Shown one piece after another: positions 1-6,857 of a stretch of DNA of 18,243 nucleotides. Position 1 is the stretch's first letter. Every line of letters begins with the position of its first letter. A program made the position numbers and the translations under genes. Below the pieces are notes generated by a model. The model was not told where the DNA came from and searched no databases. It saw only the letters and a program-made list of their open reading frames with translations. Origin of the DNA: CAYLUN01 sp964386865 (GTDB lineage Bacteria; Verrucomicrobiota; Kiritimatiellia; RFP12; UBA1067); the NCBI GenBank assembly GCA_964386865.1, contig CAYLUN010000102.1, positions 1-18,243 of the forward strand. The letters run 5' to 3'.

Positions 1-25
1 CAAAAGCGCAGCCGCTGCGCTTTTG
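1..25. terminator. Perfect hairpin terminator at the window edge
   Basis: Bases 1-12 and 14-25 are exact reverse complements, giving a 12-bp arm around one central base. The distal arm ends in TTTTG on both strands, so it could act as a short bidirectional intrinsic terminator. It separates whatever precedes the window from the packaging operon. The U tract is short (four bases) and lies within the stem, so efficiency is uncertain. Confidence 0.55.
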
Positions 26-35
26 AAAACGGCCC

Positions 36-80
36 ACAGCCTACAGCCTACAGCCTACAGCCTAAACGCCTACAGCCTAA
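36..80. repeat. Heptamer tandem repeat, family A (copy 1)
   Basis: Four exact tandem units of ACAGCCT occupy 36-63, followed by a short interruption and a further partial unit up to base 80. The repeat fills almost all the space between the terminator and the first start codon at 85, so no Shine-Dalgarno sequence is left. The same unit recurs at 6823-6857, 7411-7438, 8436-8465 and inside the portal gene at 3585-3612. Short heptamer repeats of this general kind are known as STRRs in cyanobacteria; a direct relation is not implied. Confidence 0.9.
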
Positions 81-84
81 CCCC

Positions 85-648
85 ATGAACCAGAAACCCT
101 CACCGCTAGCAGCCCTCAAGGGCCTCACGCCCGAGCAGGCGGACCAGCTCTTCGAGCTTCTCCGCGTCTCGCCGTACTACGCGGCCGTCAAGTGGGTCGG
201 CGAGCAGTTCGGCGTGCGGGTGTCGATCTCCAGCCTGCGCCGCTGGTGGTCCCGCGAGACCAGGGCGCGCGCCCGCTCCGACCTCCGCAGCGCCATCAAG
301 GCCAGCGAGCAGTTCGACAAGGACCTCGACGCCCGCGCCCTCGACGCCCGCGCGAACAACGCCCTCCGCGCCGCCTACTGGCAGGCCGTCAGCAGCGGAG
401 ACCGCGAGGCGATCAAGACCTTCGCCTCGCTCTCGCTCGACTACAACGCCGACGCGCGCGACACCGAGAAGCTGGAGCGCCTGCTCAAGGCCGAGCGCGA
501 CCTTGAGGAGTCCCGCAAACAAAACGCCGCCTTGGCCGCCGAGCTCGCCGACCTGCGTCTGCGGCTCGCCGAGGCGGGCAAAGTGTCCGTCGCCGATCCG
601 GCCGACGTGGCCGCGCAGCTCGACCGCCACCTGGGCGTAAAGAAATGA
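85..648 (+). CDS. Small terminase subunit, Mu gp27 / DUF3486-like
   Basis: This 187-residue protein is the likely DNA-recognition subunit of the packaging motor. An N-terminal helical region (about residues 15-58) has a helix-turn-helix look, with the segment from Y31 to W54 ending in LRRWW. The middle is alpha-helical and rich in Ala, Asp and Arg. Residues about 128-162 form a charged coiled coil, the usual oligomerisation element of small terminases. The stop codon overlaps the start of the large terminase (ATGA at 645-648), so the two are translationally coupled. Mu gp27 occupies the same slot and has similar length. The start has no Shine-Dalgarno sequence because a heptamer repeat sits just upstream. 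The family call rests on position, length and the helix-turn-helix look. Confidence 0.7.
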   Translation: MNQKPSPLAALKGLTPEQADQLFELLRVSPYYAAVKWVGEQFGVRVSISSLRRWWSRETRARARSDLRSAIKASEQFDKDLDARALDARANNALRAAYWQAVSSGDREAIKTFASLSLDYNADARDTEKLERLLKAERDLEESRKQNAALAAELADLRLRLAEAGKVSVADPADVAAQLDRHLGVKK

Positions 649-2090
649 CCGACATCCCCACACAGGACGCGGGATACTTCCTCCCGTACCAGCTCGACTG
701 GATTCTCGACGAGTCGCCCTACAAGGTCTCCGAGAAGTCCCGCCGCGTGGGGTTCACGTACGCGTCCAGCTACCGCATGTTCCGCAAGTGCATGAACCGG
801 GGCAAGGGGTTCACGCAGTGGGTCAGCAGCCGCGACATGCTCACCGCCCAGGAGCTGATCCGCGACTACCTCACCATCTGGTGCAAGGCCGCGAACATCG
901 TGGCCAAGGGCATGTACGGCGACAACGTGGAGCTGATCGACACGGAGCGCAACATCAAGGCCTTCGTGGTCGAGTTCCCCAACGGCGCGCGGCTCGTCTC
1001 GCTTAGCTCGTCGCCCGAGGCGTTCGCCGGCAAGGGCGGCGACGTGTTCCTGGACGAGGCCGACCTGCACGAGGACTCCGGCCGCCTCATCGACATGGCC
1101 CAGCCTTGCACCATGTGGGGCGGCCAGCTGGAGATCGTCTCCGCGTACCGCGTCAACGGCACCTCGTCGAGCCCCTTCGCGCAGCTCGTCAAATCGGCCA
1201 AGGGCGCGAACCCCATGGAGATCCGCCTCCACCGCGTGACGCTCCCCGACGCCGTCGCGCAGGGCCTGGTCGAAAAGATCAACGCCGTCACCGGCAAGGC
1301 CGCCACGCGCGAGGCGTTCGTCGCCAAGATCCGCTCCGGCTGCCGCACGCTCAGCGCCTACAACTCGCAGTATCTCTGCGTCTGCGACGACGCCGCCGGC
1401 AAGCTCATCACGCTCCAGCTCGTCGCCCCGTGCGAGCTCGATCCCGTGGAGATCGCCGAGATCGTCGCCAAGAACCCGGACGCCCCGCGCTACGGCGGCT
1501 ACGACGTGGCGCGCAAGCTGCACGCCTCCGCCTGGCACGAGTACGTCGAGCTGGGCGTCTCGCTCTACCTCGCCCGCCGCGAGAAGTGGCACAACGCCGA
1601 CTTCGACACTCAGGAGGCCTGGATACGCTCGCGCCTTACGGACGCCGCCCAGCCCCGCATCAGCCGCATGGCCATCGACGCCACCGGCCTCGGCATGCAC
1701 CTGGCCGAGCACCTCACGCGCGACTTCCCCGGCCGCGTCGACGCGGTCAACCTGGAGAGCAGCCGCCGCACGGAGCTGTGCGTCTCCCTCCGCGACCGCT
1801 ACGAGGGCAAGCGCATCTACATCCCCGCCGACGACCAGCTGCGCGCCGACATCAACGGCCCCGAGAAGGCCCTCGCCAAGAACGGCGGCCTGCGCATCTA
1901 CATCCCCGCGTTCGACAACGAGGGCGAGACCTCGCACTGCGACGAGTTCGTCGCCTCCATGCTGGCCTGCTCCGCCGCCGACGCGGGCGTGGTCTGCGAC
2001 ATGCCGCCCCGCGCCTGCCGCGGCGCCCGCGCCAGCGCCCGTCGCGCCCGCATCGCCGCCATCCGCAACAGGAGACTCACCCATGGCTAA
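645..2090 (+). CDS. Large terminase subunit, Mu gp28-like ATPase/nuclease
   Basis: This 481-residue protein is the packaging motor ATPase and headful or junction nuclease. A degenerate Walker A of the Mu type lies at residues 30-41 (EKSRRVGFTYAS). Walker B with its catalytic Glu is at 134-140 (VFLDEAD). The C-terminal RNase H-like nuclease shows D287 (GGYDVAR), D345 (AIDATGLG) and the closing motif at 430-439 (SHCDEFVASM), which matches the 'HADRFWALALA'-type end of gp28 proteins. The C-terminal tail is Arg-rich and short, and Mu gp28 is somewhat longer. The gene overlaps the small terminase by four bases and the portal by eight bases. Confidence is high because order and motifs agree. Confidence 0.93.
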   Translation: MTDIPTQDAGYFLPYQLDWILDESPYKVSEKSRRVGFTYASSYRMFRKCMNRGKGFTQWVSSRDMLTAQELIRDYLTIWCKAANIVAKGMYGDNVELIDTERNIKAFVVEFPNGARLVSLSSSPEAFAGKGGDVFLDEADLHEDSGRLIDMAQPCTMWGGQLEIVSAYRVNGTSSSPFAQLVKSAKGANPMEIRLHRVTLPDAVAQGLVEKINAVTGKAATREAFVAKIRSGCRTLSAYNSQYLCVCDDAAGKLITLQLVAPCELDPVEIAEIVAKNPDAPRYGGYDVARKLHASAWHEYVELGVSLYLARREKWHNADFDTQEAWIRSRLTDAAQPRISRMAIDATGLGMHLAEHLTRDFPGRVDAVNLESSRRTELCVSLRDRYEGKRIYIPADDQLRADINGPEKALAKNGGLRIYIPAFDNEGETSHCDEFVASMLACSAADAGVVCDMPPRACRGARASARRARIAAIRNRRLTHG

Positions 2091-3873
2091 GCAGCCCCGC
2101 ACAGCCGCCCAAAACCAGAAGCGCGCGGTCGCCGCAGCGAACACCTGGCGCGACTCGAATAACCCGCTGCGCACGCTCACCATGCCGCGCGCCGTGCAGC
2201 TCATGGAGCAGGCGCAGCTCGGGATCATGGCGGACCTCCAGTGGCTCTACGGCGCGGAGACCGGCATCGAGGCCACCGACCCCGACCTCATGGTCATCAT
2301 CGAGCGCACGCTCTCGGGCGTCGCGGACTGCGAGTGGGAGGTCGCCACGATCCCCGAGGACTCCCTCGGCTTCGACCGCGCCCTCGCCGATGAGCAGGCG
2401 GCCTTCCTGCGCGAGTCCTACGCCCAGTGCGACAACCTCGACGACGCGCTGGAGCACCTCGTCATGGCGCGCTTCCGGGGCTTCTCGCACCTCCAGCCGT
2501 GGCTCTCCACGGACTGGTCGCTGGAGCACCTGGAGCCGCTGCCGCAGTGGAACATGGTGCGCGACGGCACGCGCCAGGCGTGGGCCTGGAACCCCAAGGC
2601 GGACGGAAGCGCCTACGCCTCCATGCTTAAGGACGCGCTGCTCTCCCCGTCCGACTACATCCTGCTCAGCGCCAAGCGCCCGGTCAACCGCATCGCGCTC
2701 ATCAAGTACGTGCGCTCGACCATCAGCGAGAAGGACTGGGACGGCTACGTCGAGATCTACGGCATCCCCGGCGTCTTCATCATCATGCCGCAGAGCGTGC
2801 CCAACGGCAAGGAGGAGGAGTACGCCGACAAGGCCGAGCAGGCCGCCGAGGCCGGCAGCGGCTCGCTGCCCTTCGGCTCCGACGTCAAGACCCTCAGCGA
2901 GGCGCGCGGCTCGCAGCCCTTCCAGGCTCGCCTGGAGTGGCTCCAGAAGCAGCTCGTACTTGCGGGCACGGGCGGCCTGCTCACCATGCTCACGGAGAGC
3001 GGCAGCGGCACGCTCGCGGGCGGAGCGCACCAGAGCGCCTGGGACCAGATCGTCCGCCGCGTGGCCCGCTCGGTCGCCAAGCCCCTGCACCAGCAGTACG
3101 ACCGCCGCGCCCTCGCCGCCCGTTTCCCCGGCCGCCCGGCGCAGGCATTCTTCAACCTCCGCGCCCGCCAGGAGAAGGACGTGGGCAAGGTGGTCTCCAA
3201 CGTCACCGCGCTCGCGCAGGCCGGCTTCGACCTCGACCCCGCCCAGATCCAGAAGGAGACCGGCTACACCATCAGCGGCTTCATCCGCCAGTCGCAACAG
3301 CTGCCGGGCGCGTCGATTCTTCCGTCCGCCTCTGCGACGCCTGCCGCAACGCAGACTCCGACGGCCGTCTCGGATGTCGCGGCCACGGCGCTGAACGGCG
3401 CGCAAGTGCAGAGCATGGTCGATCTGTTGCAGCAGGCCGCATCCGGCGCGATCCCGCGCGAGTCTGTCTTGCCGATCCTTAAGGCCGCGTTCCCGATGGT
3501 CGCTCTAGCCACGCTTCAACAGATCATCGGGCCTTTGGAGTCCTTCTCGGCCCCGCAAGCCATCGCCCGCGCGTACGCCATCTGCCGACAGCCTACAGCC
3601 GACAGCCTACAGTCTAGCGACGCGCTCTTGCGCTCCGGCGCCGACGCCCTATCCGAGGCGCAGGCCGTCGCCAACAAGCCCCTCGCGCTGGCCATCGCCC
3701 GCGTGCTCACCGCCAAAGACCTGCCCGCCATGCAGGCCGCCGCCCGCCAGCTGCGCGACGAGCTGCCGCAGATCGCCGCGACGATGCTCGCCGATCCAGC
3801 CCAGGCCTCCGCCTACCGCCGCATCATGTCCAGCGCCTTCCTGCAAGGCGCTTTAAAGGAGCCCGCCACATGA
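2083..3873 (+). CDS. Portal protein, DUF935 / Mu gp29-like, with extra C-terminal domain
   Basis: This 596-residue protein forms the portal ring through which DNA enters and leaves the head. Residues about 25-410 fit DUF935: a stretch starting TLTMPRAVQLMEQAQLG, the core through EWEVATIPEDS, and the conserved block SEKDWDGYVEIYGIPGVFI. Residues 437-486 start with LNGAQ and contain GAIPRES and FP, a module I recognise from the C-termini of several other portal families. Residues 500-511 are encoded by a heptamer-type repeat. The last roughly 85 residues are helical and Ala-rich. Mu gp29 is about 510 residues, so this protein has about 85 extra. An AGGAG at 2070-2074 supports the start, which overlaps the terminase stop. 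Codons in 3298-3615 are less strictly G/C-ending than around them. Confidence 0.9.
   Translation: MAKQPRTAAQNQKRAVAAANTWRDSNNPLRTLTMPRAVQLMEQAQLGIMADLQWLYGAETGIEATDPDLMVIIERTLSGVADCEWEVATIPEDSLGFDRALADEQAAFLRESYAQCDNLDDALEHLVMARFRGFSHLQPWLSTDWSLEHLEPLPQWNMVRDGTRQAWAWNPKADGSAYASMLKDALLSPSDYILLSAKRPVNRIALIKYVRSTISEKDWDGYVEIYGIPGVFIIMPQSVPNGKEEEYADKAEQAAEAGSGSLPFGSDVKTLSEARGSQPFQARLEWLQKQLVLAGTGGLLTMLTESGSGTLAGGAHQSAWDQIVRRVARSVAKPLHQQYDRRALAARFPGRPAQAFFNLRARQEKDVGKVVSNVTALAQAGFDLDPAQIQKETGYTISGFIRQSQQLPGASILPSASATPAATQTPTAVSDVAATALNGAQVQSMVDLLQQAASGAIPRESVLPILKAAFPMVALATLQQIIGPLESFSAPQAIARAYAICRQPTADSLQSSDALLRSGADALSEAQAVANKPLALAIARVLTAKDLPAMQAAARQLRDELPQIAATMLADPAQASAYRRIMSSAFLQGALKEPAT
3585..3612 (+). 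repeat. Perfect 14-bp tandem duplication inside the portal gene
   Basis: CCGACAGCCTACAG occurs twice without a mismatch (3585-3598 and 3599-3612). Each copy consists of two variants of the same heptamer that serves as a spacer elsewhere in the window. It is read as coding sequence, giving R-Q-P-T-A-D-S-L-Q at about residues 502-510. Fourteen is not a multiple of three. Removing one unit by hand gives CGA CAG CCT ACA GTC TAG, an immediate stop after residue 506. Confidence 0.92.
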
Positions 3874-4853
3874 AGACCATCATCCTCTGCCGCGCCGACA
3901 TCACGCCCGACGCCTCGTGGTTCCAGACCCTGCCGCCCTTCGGCGAATACCCGGCCGGCCGCGTCATGCACCAGGGCAAGCCCGTGGAGGACGCCGTGGT
4001 GGTCATCGACCGCGCCGCCTACGACGCCATCACCGCCGCCTTCCAGGCCGACGCCCAGCGCGCGGACTGGCCCGGCGTGCTGGTTGACCGCGAGCACTTC
4101 AGCCTCGACCTCGACAAGCCCTCCGACGCCATGGCCTGGGCGCGCGACATCCGCTCCGACGAGTCCGGCCTCTGGACGCGCTGGGACTTCACCCCTCCGG
4201 GCCGCGAGGCCTGGGAGAGCAAGGTGCTCGTGTCGCGCTCGCCTGTGCTTCAGCTGGAGCGCATCGAAGGCAAGCGCTTCCGCCCCGTGCGCCTGGACTC
4301 CATCGCGATGACCAACACGCCCCACTTCGACATGCTCTCAACGCTCGCCGCCGCCCGCGCGGCGGATATCAGTACGGGTCGGCAATTGCCGCCCCTCACC
4401 AAACAAGGAGAAGCAAGCATGAACAAACTGCTCGCCCTGCTCGGCCTGCCCGAGACAGCGACAGAGGACGAGGCGCTGGCCAAGGTGCAGTCGTTGATCG
4501 ACGCATCCGCCGCAGCCGACGCCGAGATGAAGAAGGCGCAGGCCGCGTGCCGCAAGGCCGCGTGCGACGCCTTCATGGTCCGGCACAAGGACAGCATCGC
4601 CGACGAGGCCAAGTTCCGCCTCGCCTACGAGGCCAACCCCGAAGCCACCGAAGCCGCGTTCGGCGCGTTCCGCGTCGCCGCCCCCTCGGTCTCGCGCATC
4701 GCCGCCCGCGACGCGCAGACGCCCGCCTCCGGCGCAGCCGACGGCGCGACGCTGCTCGCCCGCTACGACGCGATGCCCAGCGGCATTGAGAAGCGCCGTT
4801 TCCTCCGCGAGAACGCGGAGGCCATCCACGCGGCCCGCGCCGCCGTCCAGTAA
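3870..4853 (+). CDS. Prohead protease, Mu I / gp32-like (with scaffold C-terminus)
   Basis: This 327-residue protein is the likely maturation protease that cleaves the scaffold during head assembly. The N-terminal part (residues about 1-160) resembles Mu I proteins: a stretch at 68-83 with GVLVDREHF, then MAWARDIRSDESGLWTRWDFTPPG at about 88-111 as the conserved core, and RLDSIAMTNTPHF at 141-153, equivalent to the 'ALTNxPA' end of the protease domain. The C-terminal part from M184 is helical and charged, as in scaffolds. The start overlaps the portal stop (ATGA) and has AAAGGAG at 3855-3861. As in Mu, the scaffold is also encoded separately from an internal start. Mu I is about 360 residues. 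Catalytic residues are not assigned here. Confidence 0.82.
   Translation: MKTIILCRADITPDASWFQTLPPFGEYPAGRVMHQGKPVEDAVVVIDRAAYDAITAAFQADAQRADWPGVLVDREHFSLDLDKPSDAMAWARDIRSDESGLWTRWDFTPPGREAWESKVLVSRSPVLQLERIEGKRFRPVRLDSIAMTNTPHFDMLSTLAAARAADISTGRQLPPLTKQGEASMNKLLALLGLPETATEDEALAKVQSLIDASAAADAEMKKAQAACRKAACDAFMVRHKDSIADEAKFRLAYEANPEATEAAFGAFRVAAPSVSRIAARDAQTPASGAADGATLLARYDAMPSGIEKRRFLRENAEAIHAARAAVQ
4419..4853 (+). CDS. Nested in-frame scaffold protein (Mu Z-like arrangement)
   Basis: An ATG at codon 184 of the protease gene is preceded by AAGGAG at 4405-4410 with an ideal 8-base spacing, one of the best ribosome binding sites in the window. The product would be 144 residues: MNKLLALLGLPETATEDEAL at the N-terminus, a helical charged middle, and a C-terminal LLARYDAMPSGIEKRRFLRE. 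The LLGLP-x-x-A-T-E-D-E-A start is common in phage protease/scaffold proteins. In Mu, scaffold Z is made from an internal start in the protease gene I, and this layout reproduces it. Proposed role: an internal core that shapes the prohead and is then degraded by the protease part. Confidence 0.72.
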   Translation: MNKLLALLGLPETATEDEALAKVQSLIDASAAADAEMKKAQAACRKAACDAFMVRHKDSIADEAKFRLAYEANPEATEAAFGAFRVAAPSVSRIAARDAQTPASGAADGATLLARYDAMPSGIEKRRFLRENAEAIHAARAAVQ

Positions 4854-4886
4854 CCCGCCCGTCAAACACGAAGGGAATCACACATC

Positions 4887-5759
4887 ATGTCACAGACCTC
4901 AACCGGCCAAGAAATCTATGCCGACCGCATGATCGAAGGCCTCGGCGTCAACCTCGCCCCAGTCCGCAAGTTTTCGCTCGACTTCAGCAATGAGGCCAAG
5001 CAGCCCGGAAAGACCGTCAACGTCCCGCTCGTCTCCGCCGACGCGGTGGCGGCGTTCAACGCGGCCAACAACAACTTCTCCCGCGCGGCCTACACGCCGG
5101 CTGAAGTCCCGATCACGTTCGGCGCGGCCTACATCGGCGGGTTCTCGCTGACGGCGGCCGACATGCTGAACTTCCGCAAGTCGTACTGGACCGGCAAGGC
5201 CGACCTCGACATGCAGGCCATCTGCGACGCCGCCCTCAGCGACGTGGCGGGCCTCGTCACGGCGGGCAACTACGGCGACACCGACGCGGACAAGCTGGCC
5301 GTCACGCTCGCGACCTTCGGGCGCAAGGGCGTCGCGGCGATCCGCGCCAAGGCCGTGGTCAAGAAGCTGCGCCTCAACCGCTGCACGCTGGTCCTCAACC
5401 CGGACTTCTTCAGCGCGCTGCTGGGCGACCTCGACGCCAACGTCTACGGCGGCCGCGACGCGGTCGTCGGCGGGGCGATCCCCGGCCTGCTCGGCTTCGC
5501 GCAGGTGGTCGAGTTCCCGCAGCTCACCGCTCCGGGCTTCGTGGCGCAGTCGGACGCCATCGCCATCGCGTCGCGCGTCTTCCGCCCCGCGACCAGCGCC
5601 CCGTACGAGTCGGTGCGCGAGATCGTGGAGCCGGAGACCGGCTTCACCTGCACCTATGTCGAACTGGGCGACGGCCCGTCCGGCAACCTCTCGGTCTCCG
5701 TGACCGGGCTGGTCAAGTCTGCGGTCGGCAACGCCTCGGCGCTCCTCCGCCTCGTGTAA
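4887..5759 (+). CDS. Major capsid protein
   Basis: This 290-residue protein is the probable HK97-fold shell subunit. It sits directly after protease/scaffold, the standard capsid slot. The N-terminal stretch (residues 1-40) is polar and extended. A beta-rich block follows with NVPLVSADAVAAF and PITFGAAYIGGFSLTAADM. A helical region at about 105-155 may be the spine-like helix, and the C-terminal half ends in a beta strand at SVSVTGLVKSAV. The length is normal for compact capsid proteins. It does not look closely like Mu gpT, so the shell may come from another lineage. AGGGAA around 4872 serves as ribosome binding site. A strong GC hairpin follows the stop, which may isolate high capsid expression from the next gene. 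Confidence 0.78.
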   Translation: MSQTSTGQEIYADRMIEGLGVNLAPVRKFSLDFSNEAKQPGKTVNVPLVSADAVAAFNAANNNFSRAAYTPAEVPITFGAAYIGGFSLTAADMLNFRKSYWTGKADLDMQAICDAALSDVAGLVTAGNYGDTDADKLAVTLATFGRKGVAAIRAKAVVKKLRLNRCTLVLNPDFFSALLGDLDANVYGGRDAVVGGAIPGLLGFAQVVEFPQLTAPGFVAQSDAIAIASRVFRPATSAPYESVREIVEPETGFTCTYVELGDGPSGNLSVSVTGLVKSAVGNASALLRLV

Positions 5760-5765
5760 CCCAGC

Positions 5766-5791
5766 GGGGGCGGGCCTCCGCGCCCGCCCCC
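5766..5791. terminator. GC-only hairpin after the capsid gene
   Basis: Bases 5766-5775 and 5782-5791 are exact reverse complements, ten G/C pairs closing a 6-base loop. No U tract follows, so it may be a transcription attenuator, an mRNA 3' stabiliser or a Rho-linked pause rather than a classic terminator. It starts seven bases after the capsid stop and ends 24 bases before the next start. Confidence 0.55.
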
Positions 5792-5815
5792 CAACCCAGA
5801 AGGGAAAAACGCATC

Positions 5816-6274
5816 ATGCAGAAGTTCATCATCGCAGCCCTGATCGTCGCGGCCGTCTTCGGCCCGGCCCTCACGGCCAGCGCCCAGGCCGCGCCCTACC
5901 AGGACGAGGTCTCCATCGCGAGCGGCTCAACCACGGTCACGTGGGAGGCGCCCGCCGCCACCTACGGCCCGCTGCTGTCGCTCCAGACGTACAACATGGC
6001 CGGCGTTGCGACGCTCGCGGTGTCGCACATCTTCAAGGCCTCGTCTGCGATCAGCCTGACCAACACCGTGGAGACTGCGGCGGCCGGAGGTACGCTGCTC
6101 ACGTATCCGTCGGCGCTCATCTACGCGTGCACGAACACGACCACCGGCGCCGTCATCAGCTACAAGCCCGTCTGGATTGTTCCCGGCGACAAGCTTGTGT
6201 TCACAGCCTCCGTCACTAACGGCCGGCCGACCGACGCCATCATCGTGATCCGGGCGGGCCACCCCGGCAATTGA
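5816..6274 (+). CDS. Exported small beta-rich protein of unknown function, within the head module
   Basis: I do not recognise this 152-residue protein. It begins with a textbook Sec signal: one Lys, a hydrophobic core IIAALIVAAVFGPAL, and an AQA cleavage site at residues 23-25 followed by APYQDE. The mature part of about 127 residues is Thr/Ser/Ala-rich and beta-like, with a strand-turn-strand near the end (VWIVPGDKLVFTASV, then DAIIVIR). AGAAGGG at 5798-5804 supports the start. By position it might be a capsid decoration protein, but a signal peptide would be very odd for that. GC-rich hairpins lie on both sides, which suits an accessory (moron-like) gene acting at the envelope, for example in superinfection exclusion. 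That role is inference only. Confidence 0.75.
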   Translation: MQKFIIAALIVAAVFGPALTASAQAAPYQDEVSIASGSTTVTWEAPAATYGPLLSLQTYNMAGVATLAVSHIFKASSAISLTNTVETAAAGGTLLTYPSALIYACTNTTTGAVISYKPVWIVPGDKLVFTASVTNGRPTDAIIVIRAGHPGN

Positions 6275-6280
6275 CCCGAG

Positions 6281-6317
6281 CGCGGGGCGTCCGAGCCAAA
6301 ACCACGGACGCCCCGCG
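6281..6317. terminator. 13-bp perfect hairpin after the exported gene
   Basis: Bases 6281-6293 and 6305-6317 are exact reverse complements (13 pairs, mostly G/C) around an 11-base A/C-rich loop. The hairpin begins six bases after the stop of the exported protein and lies ahead of the gp36-like gene. No U run follows. Together with the hairpin at 5766-5791 it brackets one single gene. Confidence 0.6.
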
Positions 6318-6363
6318 AACCTTCCGCACTTCCCACACCTCCAACAAATCACAGAGGCCTCCC

Positions 6364-6813
6364 ATGTGGCGAACCCCGACGACCGACGACTTCCGCGACG
6401 CGATCCTTGAGGACGAGCTTTCCGCGTGGCAGGAGGCCTCCGTGGCGGACGGCAAAGACCCCACCGCCAAGGCCATCGCCAACGCGGTCGGCGTGTTCCG
6501 CGCCGCGCTGCGCTCCGGCTACAAGGGCGTCATCGGCACGGCCGGCACGCTCCCCGAAGACCTCATCCCCGAGGCGATGCACATCGCCGCCTATTACTTC
6601 CTCGCCGGGCGCGGAGGCTCCGAGGTGTCCAAGGGCCGCGAGCGGCTCTACAGCGACGCCGTCTCCAAGAGCAACAAGATCGCGGACGGCTCCTTCGCCT
6701 ACACCGACCCCGACGACGCCGAAGCCGAGGCTGCCGTCTCCGACTCCTTCCCCAAGCCCGCCTTCCGCCCCAAGACCCGCCTCCTCGACCGCGACTCCCA
6801 ATCCGGCATCTGA
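6364..6813 (+). CDS. Head-tail connector, DUF1320 / Mu gp36-like
   Basis: This 149-residue protein is the likely adaptor between portal and tail. I chose the ATG at 6364 because AGAGG at 6353-6357 lies six bases upstream; the frame stays open to 6271, but that leader overlaps the hairpin and is low in protein-like content. The N-terminus TDDFRDAILEDELSAWQ followed by IANAVGVFRAALRSG and the block LPEDLIPEAMHIAAYYFLAGR fit the DUF1320 pattern of an N-terminal helical segment and a middle 'LP..L...a..ia.y.l..R' helix. The C-terminal part is disordered and acidic (YTDPDDAEAEAA). It lies two genes after capsid and just before the gp37-like gene, the usual order. Confidence 0.65.
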   Translation: MWRTPTTDDFRDAILEDELSAWQEASVADGKDPTAKAIANAVGVFRAALRSGYKGVIGTAGTLPEDLIPEAMHIAAYYFLAGRGGSEVSKGRERLYSDAVSKSNKIADGSFAYTDPDDAEAEAAVSDSFPKPAFRPKTRLLDRDSQSGI

Positions 6814-6822
6814 CCTCTCCCC

Positions 6823-6857
6823 GCCTACAGCCTTCAGCCTACAGCCTACAGCCTACT
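6823..6857. repeat. Heptamer tandem repeat, family A (copy 2)
   Basis: About five heptamers related to ACAGCCT, one with a point change (CTTCAGC), fill the spacer between the connector and the next gene. The repeat runs up to the base before the ATG at 6858. No Shine-Dalgarno sequence fits. Confidence 0.88.

Noticed and set aside
441..2228. Long minus-strand open frame of 595 codons opposite the terminase genes
   Set aside because: It mirrors the very GC-rich codon pattern of the + strand genes, which removes stops from the antisense frame. The protein has no recognisable motif, while the + strand carries terminase motifs.
1106..3394. 762-codon + strand frame across the terminase/portal junction
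   Set aside because: The translation is Arg/Pro/Ser/Ala-rich with low complexity, typical of a shifted frame in GC-rich DNA, and it overlaps two well-supported genes.
2077..3405. Minus-strand 442-codon frame opposite the portal
   Set aside because: It is a compositional shadow; the DUF935 portal in the + strand frame explains the region.
6271..6363. Upstream TTG start extension of the connector gene
   Set aside because: The leader would run through the 13-bp hairpin and overlap the preceding stop. The ATG at 6364 has a ribosome binding site and gives a family-like N-terminus.
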